Shown here piece by piece: positions 50,536 through 59,435 of a DNA stretch of 64,000 nucleotides (its first letter is position 1; every line of letters starts with the position of its first letter). Where the stretch lies: the NCBI GenBank assembly GCA_964386915.1, contig CAYLUQ010000002.1, positions 102,172 through 166,171 of the forward strand, given 5' to 3'. A program made the position numbers and the translations under genes. The stretch is from JADHMP01 sp964386915 (lineage in GTDB: Bacteria; Bacteroidota; Bacteroidia; Flavobacteriales; Flavobacteriaceae). The notes below the pieces were generated by a model. The model was not told the origin of the DNA. It ran no database searches and saw nothing but the letters and a program-made list of their open reading frames with translations.

Positions 50536-51864
50536 ATGCAAGTTACCCGCAAGGACATTGATTCTCTTAACGTTGAACTAGTTATTCAAATAGCACGTGA
50601 AGACTATGCCGAAAAGGTGGAGGGAATTTTAAAAAACTATAAAAAAACAGCTAACATTCCCGGTTTTAGAAAAGGACAAGTGCCTATGGGAATGATAAAA
50701 AAACAATATGAAAAAGCCATTATTGCTGACGAAGTTAACAAACTCTTGCAGCAAGAAATGGATCGTTATATTCGGGAAGAAAAGATCAACCTATTAGGTG
50801 GACCACTCCCCAAAGAAGAAAATGCACCCTTGGATTGGGATGCCGATGCCATCAATTTTCACTTTGAATTAGGGTTGGCTCCTCAGGTTGACGTTAACCT
50901 GAAAACCCTCAGTAAAGTGGTGCGCTATGATATTGTTCCCGATGCTAAAATGATTGACGAACAACTCACCTATATGCGCAAGCAATATGGCAAATTAGTA
51001 TCTCAATCTAAAATTGAGAAGGGCTATGAAGTTACGGCTCAGTTTAAGCAAGAAGAAAATGAACTTGATGTGATGGGCGTTTTCAGTTTAGAAGATGTGA
51101 AAGCCAAGAAAGCCCTTGATCTTTTAAAAGGAGCTAAAGTGGGGGATACTCTTGAGGTGCCCACCAAAAACTTTTTTAAAGAGGCTCCAAAAGCCCTTCA
51201 AGTGTTACGCCTAGATCAAGAAAAATACGATGCTCTAACAGGCGCCTTTAGCCTAGAAATCAAAGAAGTTAACGAAAGGGTTTTGGCAACCTTAGACCAA
51301 ACGCTTTTTGATAAACTTTATGAACCTGGCACAGTGACCTCTGAAAAAGAGCTGAAAGAAAAAATAAAGGAAGGCTTGCAGATGCAATTGGCTCCCCAAG
51401 CCGATCAAAAATTGATTAACGATATCAGCACTCGCCTCATTGAGCAAAGCAAATTTAAGTTGCCAGAAGATTTTCTCAAACGCTGGTTACAAACTTCGGG
51501 CAAGGAGCCCCTAGACGAAAAAACGGCCGCAGAAGAATATCAAAAATCTGAAAAAGGCATTCGCTATCAACTCATTGAAGGTAAACTAATAGAAGAGCAC
51601 GAATTAAATTTAAATTTTGAAGAGCTCAAAGGGTTTACAGAAGATATGGTGCGCAACCAAATGGCGCAATATGGACAAGTGCCAGAACAAGAGCAGCTAG
51701 ATGGCATTGTTTCAAATGTTTTAGCTAACCAAGAAGAAACACGCCGTTTGTCAGAACAACTCATGCAAACAAAATTGTTGGAGTTCTACAAAGAAAAAGC
51801 ACCGCTAAAAGTTAAAAAAGTAAGCTACGAGGCCTTTGTTAAGGAGGCCTACGGAAAAGCCTAA
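50536..51864 (+). CDS. tig: Trigger factor
   Basis: This ribosome-associated chaperone binds nascent chains at the exit tunnel. The start at ATG 50536 gives 442 residues. The longer frame from TTG 50503 overlaps the promoter. The ribosome-binding loop is in IPGFRKGQVPMGMIKKQYEK. The middle PPIase-like domain is diverged (VTAQFKQEENELDVMGVFSLED), as in Bacteroidota trigger factors, so isomerase activity is doubtful. The C-terminal helical arms are present. It heads the tig-clpP-clpX operon. Confidence 0.93.
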   Translation: MQVTRKDIDSLNVELVIQIAREDYAEKVEGILKNYKKTANIPGFRKGQVPMGMIKKQYEKAIIADEVNKLLQQEMDRYIREEKINLLGGPLPKEENAPLDWDADAINFHFELGLAPQVDVNLKTLSKVVRYDIVPDAKMIDEQLTYMRKQYGKLVSQSKIEKGYEVTAQFKQEENELDVMGVFSLEDVKAKKALDLLKGAKVGDTLEVPTKNFFKEAPKALQVLRLDQEKYDALTGAFSLEIKEVNERVLATLDQTLFDKLYEPGTVTSEKELKEKIKEGLQMQLAPQADQKLINDISTRLIEQSKFKLPEDFLKRWLQTSGKEPLDEKTAAEEYQKSEKGIRYQLIEGKLIEEHELNLNFEELKGFTEDMVRNQMAQYGQVPEQEQLDGIVSNVLANQEETRRLSEQLMQTKLLEFYKEKAPLKVKKVSYEAFVKEAYGKA

Positions 51865-51894
51865 ATAAATTGTGTATTTTTAAGAAAAAAAATA

Positions 51895-52569
51895 ATGGAT
51901 TTCGGAAAAGAGTTTAAAAAATATGCCACCAAGCACCACGGGGTAAATGCCATGTATTATGATAAAATTGTGAGCAGTATGACCCCCTACATTATTGAAG
52001 AGCGCCAGCTCAATGTAGCGCAAATGGATGTTTTTTCACGTTTAATGATGGACCGCATCATGTTTTTGGGCACTGCTATCAACGATCAAGTGGCCAATGT
52101 GATACAAGCTCAATTGTTGTTTTTGCAAAGTGCAGATGCTTCTCGAGATATTCAAATGTATATCAATTCACCCGGAGGAAGTGTTTATGCCGGATTGGGT
52201 ATTTATGATACCATGCAGTTTGTAAAACCCGATGTGGCTACCATCTGTACTGGAATTGCGGCCTCTATGGGAGCCGTGCTTTTATGTGCCGGACAAAAAG
52301 GAAAACGCTCTGCCCTACCGCATGCCCGTGTGATGATTCACCAACCTCTTGGCGGAGCACAAGGCCAAGCTTCTGATATTGAAATAACCGCTCGTGAAAT
52401 TTTGAAATTGAAAGATGAACTTTATGATATCATTGCGCTTCACAGTGGTCAAGATATTGAGAAAGTAAACAATGATAGCGATCGAGACTATTGGATGAAA
52501 GCCGAAGAAGCCAAAGTATATGGTATGGTAGATGAGGTATTAGAAACCCAAACACAAGGTAAAAAATAG
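51895..52569 (+). CDS. clpP: ATP-dependent Clp protease proteolytic subunit
   Basis: ClpP is the tetradecameric serine protease chamber. The 224 residues have the catalytic triad: Ser124 in GIAASMGAVLL, His149 in VMIHQPLGGAQGQA, and an Asp near 197 in NDSDRDYWM. The mature N-terminus follows a propeptide of about 20-25 residues. It is 30 bp after tig and 5 bp before clpX, which encodes its unfoldase. Confidence 0.97.
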   Translation: MDFGKEFKKYATKHHGVNAMYYDKIVSSMTPYIIEERQLNVAQMDVFSRLMMDRIMFLGTAINDQVANVIQAQLLFLQSADASRDIQMYINSPGGSVYAGLGIYDTMQFVKPDVATICTGIAASMGAVLLCAGQKGKRSALPHARVMIHQPLGGAQGQASDIEITAREILKLKDELYDIIALHSGQDIEKVNNDSDRDYWMKAEEAKVYGMVDEVLETQTQGKK

Positions 52570-52574
52570 ACCAA

Positions 52575-53804
52575 ATGAGTAAAGCAAGCGATTTGAATTG
52601 TTCTTTTTGTGGGCGTCCGAAGCCCCAAACACAACTTCTTATTGCTGGACTAGATGCTCATATTTGTGATCGTTGCATTGTGCAAGCCCATGGCATTGTG
52701 TTAGAAGAAGCCGAAACGGCTTCCCTTCCCTCTTTTGAAGTTGAACTCAAAGCGCCTAAAACCATCAAAGCTTTTTTGGATGAATATGTGGTTGGGCAAG
52801 ATTTCGCCAAACGCGTTTTGTCAGTTGCGGTTTACAATCACTACAAAAGAATTTTACAGGAAAAGGGAGAAGAACAGGTTGAAATTCAAAAGAGTAATGT
52901 GCTTTTGGTGGGTCCAACAGGAACGGGAAAAACCCTTTTGGCACAAACCATTTCTCGCTTCTTAAAAGTGCCTTTAGCCATAGTAGACGCCACGGTGCTC
53001 ACCGAAGCTGGGTATGTGGGTGAAGACGTAGAAACCATCCTCACCAAATTGTTGCAAGCTGCTGATTATGATGTTGAAAAAGCCCAATCGGGAATTGTAT
53101 TTATTGATGAAATTGATAAAATTGCCCGTAAAAATGACAATCCTTCCATAACACGAGACGTTTCTGGTGAAGGAGTTCAACAAGCCCTATTAAAATTATT
53201 GGAGGGCACAGTGGTCAACGTTCCTCCAAAAGGAGGCCGAAAACATCCCGACCAAAAATTTATTGAAGTTGACACCAAAAATATTTTATTCATTGCCGGA
53301 GGTGCCTTTGACGGCATTGAACGACAAATCAACAAACGTCTCAACCTTAACGCCATTGGCTATACCACTGCTTTAAAACAAAAAGAGGTAAACTCAGAAC
53401 TTTTGTTACAATACATCACCCCAAAAGATGTGCGTTCTTATGGCTTAATTCCCGAAATTATTGGAAGACTTCCTGTTTTGACCTATATGGAACCTCTTGG
53501 CAAAGGGGCATTGCGCGCCATTCTCACCCAACCCAAAAACGCATTAGTCAAACAATATGAAGCCCTTTTTGCTATGGATGATATCCAATTGCAATTTACC
53601 AATGGTGCTTTAGACTATATAGTGGAAAAAGCTTTAGAATACAGTTTAGGTGCTCGTGGACTTCGCTCGCTTTGTGAAGCCATTTTGAGTGACGCCATGT
53701 TTGAACTTCCTCAATCCAATATTAAAACCTACAAGGTTAGAAAGCAAGATGCTGAAGAAAAGCTTTCTCGCATTGAGCTTCCCAAGTTGAAGGCAGTTTC
53801 TTAA
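52575..53804 (+). CDS. clpX: Clp protease ATP-binding subunit ClpX
   Basis: ClpX is an AAA+ unfoldase. The 409 residues begin with a C4 zinc finger (CSFCGRP ... HICDRC), then Walker A GPTGTGKTLL (about 113-122), Walker B VFIDEIDKI, pore-loop GYVGEDV and sensor/arginine-finger segments (IGRLPVLTYM, SLGARGLRSL). The IGF loop that docks on ClpP reads IGY here (NAIGYTTAL), a small change. It is the last gene of the operon and overlaps the convergent GH3 gene by 4 bases. Confidence 0.97.
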   Translation: MSKASDLNCSFCGRPKPQTQLLIAGLDAHICDRCIVQAHGIVLEEAETASLPSFEVELKAPKTIKAFLDEYVVGQDFAKRVLSVAVYNHYKRILQEKGEEQVEIQKSNVLLVGPTGTGKTLLAQTISRFLKVPLAIVDATVLTEAGYVGEDVETILTKLLQAADYDVEKAQSGIVFIDEIDKIARKNDNPSITRDVSGEGVQQALLKLLEGTVVNVPPKGGRKHPDQKFIEVDTKNILFIAGGAFDGIERQINKRLNLNAIGYTTALKQKEVNSELLLQYITPKDVRSYGLIPEIIGRLPVLTYMEPLGKGALRAILTQPKNALVKQYEALFAMDDIQLQFTNGALDYIVEKALEYSLGARGLRSLCEAILSDAMFELPQSNIKTYKVRKQDAEEKLSRIELPKLKAVS

Positions 53805-55321
53805 TGATTCATTGTTAAAAGCTCCTCTATAAAATCTCTTTGATTAGACAGTCTAGGCACTTTGTGTTGCCCACCCAGTTTATTTTTGCGGGCTAACCAA
53901 TCATAAAATAGCTTGTTTCGAGCCTGATGTACTCTAGGTGCCGTGAGGGTTAAATCTTTATAGCGTTTGGCCTCATAGTCAGAATTTTCTTCCTTCAATT
54001 GTGCATCTAAAATGGCGGTAAATTCCTCCATGCTCTTGGGTGGTGTATTAAATTCTATAATCCACTCATGAGCCCCTTTTTGGTTGCCATCCATAAAAAT
54101 TGGGCCAGCCGTGTAGTCTATAAAATGTGCTCCGGTTTTTTGAGCCGCAACCATAAGGGCTTTTTCGGCATTATCAATGATAAGCTCTTCACCAAATACA
54201 TTAATATGGTGTTTGGTTCGTCCTGTAACTCGGATGCGATAGGGCGTAAGTGAAGTGAATTGAATGGTATCTCCAATATGATAGCGCCATAGGCCTCCGT
54301 TTGTAGTGATTACCAAGGCATATTGAACGCCAATCACCACGTCTTCTAAGGCAATAATATCTTCTTCACTATGAGTTCCATAGCGATCCATTGGAATAAA
54401 TTCATAAAAAATACCGTAGTCTAACATCAACAAAAGGTCCTTGCTGTTGTTTAAATCTTGAATAGCAAAGAAACCTTCTGAGGCATTGTATATTTCGTAA
54501 TATTTAAAGTTTGATGAGGGAAGAAGTTGTTCAAATTGAGCCCGATAGGGATTGAAATTAACACCTCCATGAAAGTAAACTTCGAGGTTAGGCCAAACGT
54601 CAAAGAGGTCTTTTTTTTGCGTCATGGCTAAGGTTTTTTGCAAGAGCACAAGCATCCAAGAGGGCACGCCTAATAAACCCGTAACATCATCTTTAAGACT
54701 TTCTTTAACAATGGCTTTCAATTTAGATTCCCATTCGGTCATCAAAGATACTTTAGGGCTGGGTGTACTGCTAAATTCTGCCCAAATGGGAAGGTTTTCT
54801 GTAACAATGGCCGAGAGGTCTCCAAAATAACTATTCGTGTTTTTATTGTGTACTTCTTTGCTTCCTGCCAAGCGCAGACATTTGCCGGCTAGGAGCTGTG
54901 AATTTTCATTGTTGTTAAAATAGATGGAGAGCATATCTTTACCGGCCTTGTAGTGGCATTCTTCTAAAGCTTCGTTGCTAATAGGAATAAATTTGCTTTT
55001 GGCGTTGGTGGTGCCACTCGATTTGGCAAACCACTTTATTGGAGTATTCCAAAAAATATTTTGTTCTCCGTTACGACATCGTTCAATATCTAATGCGATG
55101 TCTTCATAGTGCACCACCGGCACTCGATTTTTAAAATCTTGATAAGTTTTTAGGGAACTAAAATCAAATTTTGTTCCAATTTCTGTTTTTGCACCACAAA
55201 AAAGTAAATTTTGTAAGACCTGTTGTTGCACTTCAATGGGATGTTTCATGAAGTGCTCCATTTGATGAATCCTTTTTCGTAAAAACCAAGAGGCAATGGA
55301 ATGGAAAAGGGGTGTCGGCAT
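53801..55321 (-). CDS. GH3-like acyl-adenylating (amido synthetase fold) protein
   Basis: The protein has 506 residues. The adenylation signatures are FAKSSGTTNAKSKFIPIS (P-loop-like Ser/Thr-Gly), YNASEGFFAIQD, and TTNGGLWRYHIGDTIQFTSLTPYRIRVTGRTKHHINVFGEEL. This is the plant GH3 fold, which conjugates amino acids to acyl acids such as auxin. The bacterial members are widespread in Bacteroidota, and I know of no settled substrate. It sits alone, divergent from DUF2797 with 49 bp between starts. Confidence 0.87.
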   Translation of the reverse strand: MPTPLFHSIASWFLRKRIHQMEHFMKHPIEVQQQVLQNLLFCGAKTEIGTKFDFSSLKTYQDFKNRVPVVHYEDIALDIERCRNGEQNIFWNTPIKWFAKSSGTTNAKSKFIPISNEALEECHYKAGKDMLSIYFNNNENSQLLAGKCLRLAGSKEVHNKNTNSYFGDLSAIVTENLPIWAEFSSTPSPKVSLMTEWESKLKAIVKESLKDDVTGLLGVPSWMLVLLQKTLAMTQKKDLFDVWPNLEVYFHGGVNFNPYRAQFEQLLPSSNFKYYEIYNASEGFFAIQDLNNSKDLLLMLDYGIFYEFIPMDRYGTHSEEDIIALEDVVIGVQYALVITTNGGLWRYHIGDTIQFTSLTPYRIRVTGRTKHHINVFGEELIIDNAEKALMVAAQKTGAHFIDYTAGPIFMDGNQKGAHEWIIEFNTPPKSMEEFTAILDAQLKEENSDYEAKRYKDLTLTAPRVHQARNKLFYDWLARKNKLGGQHKVPRLSNQRDFIEELLTMNH

Positions 55322-55330
55322 AAGAATTGC

Positions 55331-55338
55331 TATCTTTG
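55331..55338 (+). promoter_or_regulatory. -7 box for the DUF2797 gene
   Basis: TATCTTTG is an exact match, 32 bases before the ATG at 55371. Confidence 0.55.
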
Positions 55339-55370
55339 AGCGTAAATTTAATTAAAATCTGTCACTCTCA

Positions 55371-56174
55371 ATGTATGAAGGTGTTTTAAAAAAAATGCAG
55401 ACGGAAGGGGCCACACCCATTGACTATTTTTTAGCCATAGCCCCCGGATTCATTCATATTAATCAATGTTTAAACCAAATTCTAACGGTAGAATTAGTGG
55501 GAAGTCAATGCCTACATTGTGGCTCACAAGAACCCATTTTTAGACAAGGATTTTGCAAGCGCTGTTTTTTTGAAAGTCCTGCTGTGGGTGATTGGATTAT
55601 GCGCCCCGAATTGAGCAAAGCTCATTTAAACATAGCCGATCGGGATTTGGATTATGAGAAAGAAATGCAATTGCAACCTCATGTGGTTTATCTTGCTTTA
55701 AGCAGCCATTTGAAAGTTGGCGTTACCCGAAAAAAGCAATTGCCAACCCGTTGGATTGACCAAGGTGCACAAGAGGCTGTAGTACTTTTAGAAGTGCCCA
55801 ATCGTTATTTAGCTGGGGTGGCCGAGGTGGCACTAAAAGAAATTTTTTCAGATAAAACCAATTGGCGAAAAATGGTTCAAAATGAGTCTGAATCTGTAGA
55901 CTGGAGCGCCTCCATAGCAAAAGCCATAGACCATTTGCCTAACGATTTAAAACCCTACTTGCATCACCCTGTTCCGTCTCCTACACATTTGGAATATCCC
56001 ATGGTAGGACAATTTCCCCAAAAACCAGTTTCTTTAAACCTTCATAAAAATCCATTATACAGTGGAAAATTAGTGGGCGTTAAGGGGCAATATTTACTCT
56101 TTGAAGATCAAACTGTTTTTAACGTACGTTCCAATGAAGGACTGGTGGTGCGTATTGCAATTCAATCCAATTAG
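55371..56174 (+). CDS. DUF2797 zinc-ribbon protein
   Basis: The protein has 267 residues. A four-cysteine zinc site lies at about 45-64 (CLHCGSQ ... GFCKRC). The family core follows: VYLALSSHLKVGVTRKKQLPTRWIDQGAQEAVVLLEVPNRYLAGVAEVALKEIFSDKTNWRKM. The KVGVT-R-Q-P-RWIDQGA stretch is diagnostic of DUF2797 and resembles a GIY-YIG nuclease-like fold. Its biological role is unknown. The end overlaps the convergent rluF-type gene by 4 bases. Confidence 0.85.
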   Translation: MYEGVLKKMQTEGATPIDYFLAIAPGFIHINQCLNQILTVELVGSQCLHCGSQEPIFRQGFCKRCFFESPAVGDWIMRPELSKAHLNIADRDLDYEKEMQLQPHVVYLALSSHLKVGVTRKKQLPTRWIDQGAQEAVVLLEVPNRYLAGVAEVALKEIFSDKTNWRKMVQNESESVDWSASIAKAIDHLPNDLKPYLHHPVPSPTHLEYPMVGQFPQKPVSLNLHKNPLYSGKLVGVKGQYLLFEDQTVFNVRSNEGLVVRIAIQSN

Positions 56175-56902
56175 TGGTCTTTTTTATTGGAGTGTTGAAG
56201 GAGTTGATGGAGTTCTTTCAGCTCATCTGCACGAAGTGCTCTATATTTTCCTACCGGCACATCTAAGGAAATATTCATGATGCGTATGCGTCTTAATTTC
56301 ACTACACGATAACCTAAATATTCACACATTCTTCTAATTTGCCTGTTGAGGCCTTGCGTTAAAATAATTCGAAATTGCTTTTTGTGAATTTGTTCTACGA
56401 TACATGGCCGTGTGACAGTATCTAAAATAGGGATACCTCCAGCCATTTTGGCCACAAAATCTGCTGTTACGGGTTTATTAACCGTAACGATATATTCTTT
56501 TTCGTGTTGATTGCGAGCCCGCAAAATCTTATTGACAATATCGCCGTCGTTGGTCATCAGGATTAGGCCTTCGCTCATTTTGTCTAAGCGCCCTATGGGG
56601 AAGATTCGTTGCGGATAGTTTATAAAGTCAATAATATTGTCTTTTTCCACCCGGGTATCAGTAGTACACACTATGCCTACGGGTTTGTGAAAGGCCAAAT
56701 AAAGTTTCTTTTTTTGGGGCTTTTGCGACAAGACTTCCCCGTCTACCAGCACCAAATCTTGTGGTCCCACTTGTTGTCCCATAGAGGCTTTTTTGCCGTT
56801 GATCAAAACACGATCTTGGGTGATGAGACTATCGGCTTCTCGTCGAGAACAATAGCCCGATTGACTTAAGAATTTATTGATCCGAACTGTATCTTCAGCC
56901 AT
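56171..56902 (-). CDS. rluF: 23S rRNA pseudouridine synthase RluF-type
   Basis: The protein has 243 residues. An S4 RNA-binding domain (VRINKFLSQSGYCSRREADSLI) is followed by the RsuA/RluB/E/F catalytic domain with Asp107 in IGRLDKMSEGLILMTNDGD. VNKILRARNQHEKEY and FRIILTQGLNRQIRRMCEYLGYRVVKLRRIRIMN are RluF-like. RluF modifies U2604 of 23S rRNA. It follows the QueT-type transporter gene by 2 bp. Confidence 0.9.
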   Translation of the reverse strand: MAEDTVRINKFLSQSGYCSRREADSLITQDRVLINGKKASMGQQVGPQDLVLVDGEVLSQKPQKKKLYLAFHKPVGIVCTTDTRVEKDNIIDFINYPQRIFPIGRLDKMSEGLILMTNDGDIVNKILRARNQHEKEYIVTVNKPVTADFVAKMAGGIPILDTVTRPCIVEQIHKKQFRIILTQGLNRQIRRMCEYLGYRVVKLRRIRIMNISLDVPVGKYRALRADELKELHQLLQHSNKKDH

Positions 56903-56904
56903 TT

Positions 56905-57606
56905 TTATAAGCTAATTTCTTCATTCATTTTTAATTTAAACCGTTTTCTAAACCAACCTACTGTTAGATAGAGCAGGGGGGTGTCTAATAGGGCTACTAA
57001 TAATTTAAATAAAAATCCGGAAAGCACTAAACCCCAAAACAAATTCCAAGGGAGCACTTCAAAAAGACTCAGCAATCCTACTACCAAAAACGTATCGATG
57101 AACTGGGACGTAAAAGTAGAGAAATTGTTTCGCAACCAAAGCAATCTGCCTTGCGTGCGTTTTTTCCAGAAATGATAAATTTTGATGTCAATAAACTGAG
57201 CGGCTAAATAAGCCAGCATGGAAGCCAAGACGGCAAGGGGCGAAAGGGAAAATACTTTTTTAAAGGTGGCATCATCTATGGGTGAGTTTTCGATAGCTGG
57301 CACGGCATCGGCCACCAACAAAATGCTCATTGAAAAAAAGGAGGCAAAAATGCCTGCAACCACAACTTGGTTAGCTCTTTTCTGACCAAATATTTCGGAA
57401 ATTAAATCGGTTATGAGAAAGGTGATGGGGTAAGGCAAAATGCCTACCGACAATTCAAATAATCGACTGCCCAAAACGCTCCCTTCAAAGGGATGCCAAT
57501 AAAAAAACTTTTGAAAAATTAGATTGGAAACCACAAGGGATGTGATAAATAAAGCAGCTAAATAGAGATAAATTTGTTGTGCGAGTTTCCGATCCTTTTC
57601 GTTCAT
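56905..57606 (-). CDS. Queuosine precursor transporter (YhhQ/DUF165 family)
   Basis: The 233 residues include six predicted membrane helices. Signatures are FELSVGILPYPITFLITDLISEIFGQKRANQVV and FIDIKIYHFWKKR, then FTSQFIDTFLVVGLL. YhhQ imports preQ0/preQ1 for tRNA queuosine. It sits between sppA (its start directly follows the sppA stop) and rluF, forming a compact minus-strand operon. Confidence 0.88.
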   Translation of the reverse strand: MNEKDRKLAQQIYLYLAALFITSLVVSNLIFQKFFYWHPFEGSVLGSRLFELSVGILPYPITFLITDLISEIFGQKRANQVVVAGIFASFFSMSILLVADAVPAIENSPIDDATFKKVFSLSPLAVLASMLAYLAAQFIDIKIYHFWKKRTQGRLLWLRNNFSTFTSQFIDTFLVVGLLSLFEVLPWNLFWGLVLSGFLFKLLVALLDTPLLYLTVGWFRKRFKLKMNEEISL

Positions 57607-59373
57607 TTATTCAATTTTTAGTGAAAAGGGCATTTGTGTTTTTAAGGTAAAAAAAAGGGGGTTATGGGGTTCATCAACAGTGCTTTTATTTATTCCAAAA
57701 AGGTTTAGCAATTGACCAAGACCTTCTATTTTGGCGGAGGGAATCATTTGATTGAGTAAACTTTCTAAATCGTCTTCCCAACGGGGATAGTGCATACGGT
57801 TGTAGGTTTCAATTTGAGCTTCTTGGGCAGCAGCTTCAACCGCTTCATCTAAACCACCCAGGGCATCAATCAAACCGTTTTCTAGGGCTTCTTTTCCGGT
57901 CCAAACTCGGCCTTGCGCAAGAGTTTCTACTGTTTCTAGGGAGAGCCCCCGACCTTGAGCTATACGTTCCTTAAAGGTGGTGTAGGTTTTGTGAATATTC
58001 TTTTTAAGTAAGTCTTTAAAGCCCTCCGATATGGGGGTAAACGGACTGTAGCCCAGGGCGTTTTGATGGGTTTGAACATGAGCCGCGTGTATGCCTATAT
58101 TTTCACTGAATTGATGAATATTTGGCAACGTGGCAAATACACCAATTGACCCTGTTATGGAAAGAGGGTCAGCAAAAATGCGATGGGCTGGAGCGGCTAG
58201 ATAATACCCCCCTGAGGCAGCCACATTGCCCATAGAAACAATGAGTGGTTTTATCTTTTTGGCTCGTTCAAGAGCCTCCCAAATAATTTCAGAGGTAAGG
58301 GCATCTCCTCCAGGCGAATTAACACGAAGCACAATGGCTTTCACCCAATCGTCTTCGGTGGCTTCTTCTATGGCCTCAACAAATTTACCTTGGGCAATAA
58401 AAGTTTCATTGCCTTCGCCATAGAGTATGGTTCCGTTGGCATAAATCACGGCAATACGATTTTTATTGGATTTGTCATAGGCCGCCTTGGTGCGCGCCAT
58501 TTTATTCGGACTAACCCAGTTAATTTCATTTTTTCCTTCCAAACCGAGTCTCGCTTTAATTTTTGCTTCCAACTCGTTTTCATAGCCTATGCCATCAATC
58601 AACTGATGGGCTAAAGCTTCTTCGGGAAGACTAATGCTCAACGTTTCTGCCCATTCATCTAACGCAGTTTCACTAAGTCCTCTTGCTTGGGCCATTGCTT
58701 GTCGCAAAGTGCCCCAAAGGGAAAATAAAACCGATTTTAGCTGCGCTTTATTTTCGGGCGACATATCTTCTTGAAGAAAGGGTTCCACTGCGCTTTTGTA
58801 GGTTCCCTCGCGAACCACCTCCATTTGCAATCCATATTTATCTTGAAACGATTTATAATAGAGCACTTCAGAAGCCAAGCCTTTTAATTCTATAGTACCT
58901 AGGGGGTTGAGAAAAATTGAATCGGCTATAGAGGCGAGGAAATAACTTTTTTGAGTAAAGAAATCACCATAAGCGTAAATGAATTTTCCAGAGCTTTTAA
59001 ATTTTGCTAAGGCTTTTCGTACGGCATGGGTTTGGGCCCAACCGGCAGTGACATATTCAGCCTTCAATCGAATGCCCTCAATTTGTTCATCTTCAGCTGC
59101 TAGGTCAATACTTCTGAGCAATTGGGGCAAGCCTATCAATTCTTCAGATAAACCTAAGGCTTCTTGAATAGGATCTGTTTTGGGATCTCTTTCAGTAAGG
59201 GTTAAGTTGAGATTTAGGTCTAAAACACTTTGTTTTTTTAGTGAACTAGTTTGTTCATCGCCAGAAAAGACAGCCCCTATGGTAGAAACCACTAGGAGAA
59301 AAAAGATTAGTAGAAGTGCTAGGGCAGAGAAAGTCCCCAACAAAGCAGCAAAATAAGATTTAAGGAAATTCAT
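57607..59373 (-). CDS. sppA: Signal peptide peptidase SppA, 67-kDa type
   Basis: The membrane-anchored tandem serine protease of 588 residues degrades cleaved signal peptides and proteins. A single N-terminal membrane helix (about 10-33) is followed by two repeated ClpP-fold halves. The first supplies the catalytic Lys193 (EGTYKSAVEPFLQEDMS) and the second the nucleophile Ser387 (GNVAASGGYYLAAPA). VLRVNSPGGDALTSE precedes the serine. The length and arrangement match E. coli SppA. Confidence 0.95.
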   Translation of the reverse strand: MNFLKSYFAALLGTFSALALLLIFFLLVVSTIGAVFSGDEQTSSLKKQSVLDLNLNLTLTERDPKTDPIQEALGLSEELIGLPQLLRSIDLAAEDEQIEGIRLKAEYVTAGWAQTHAVRKALAKFKSSGKFIYAYGDFFTQKSYFLASIADSIFLNPLGTIELKGLASEVLYYKSFQDKYGLQMEVVREGTYKSAVEPFLQEDMSPENKAQLKSVLFSLWGTLRQAMAQARGLSETALDEWAETLSISLPEEALAHQLIDGIGYENELEAKIKARLGLEGKNEINWVSPNKMARTKAAYDKSNKNRIAVIYANGTILYGEGNETFIAQGKFVEAIEEATEDDWVKAIVLRVNSPGGDALTSEIIWEALERAKKIKPLIVSMGNVAASGGYYLAAPAHRIFADPLSITGSIGVFATLPNIHQFSENIGIHAAHVQTHQNALGYSPFTPISEGFKDLLKKNIHKTYTTFKERIAQGRGLSLETVETLAQGRVWTGKEALENGLIDALGGLDEAVEAAAQEAQIETYNRMHYPRWEDDLESLLNQMIPSAKIEGLGQLLNLFGINKSTVDEPHNPLFFTLKTQMPFSLKIE

Positions 59374-59391
59374 AATAAGGTGTTTAGGCTA

Positions 59392-59399
59392 CAAATATA
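59392..59399 (-). promoter_or_regulatory. -7 box for sppA
   Basis: The minus strand reads TATATTTG, an exact match, 18 bases before the sppA ATG. Confidence 0.6.
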
Positions 59400-59407
59400 G
59401 GCTTTTG

Positions 59408-59415
59408 TAGCTTTG
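59408..59415 (+). promoter_or_regulatory. -7 box for folK-dNK
   Basis: TAGCTTTG is an exact match 20 bases before the ATG at 59436. It lies 8 bases from the oppositely oriented sppA box. Confidence 0.55.
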
Positions 59416-59435
59416 TTGCCTTGAAGGATATCAAT

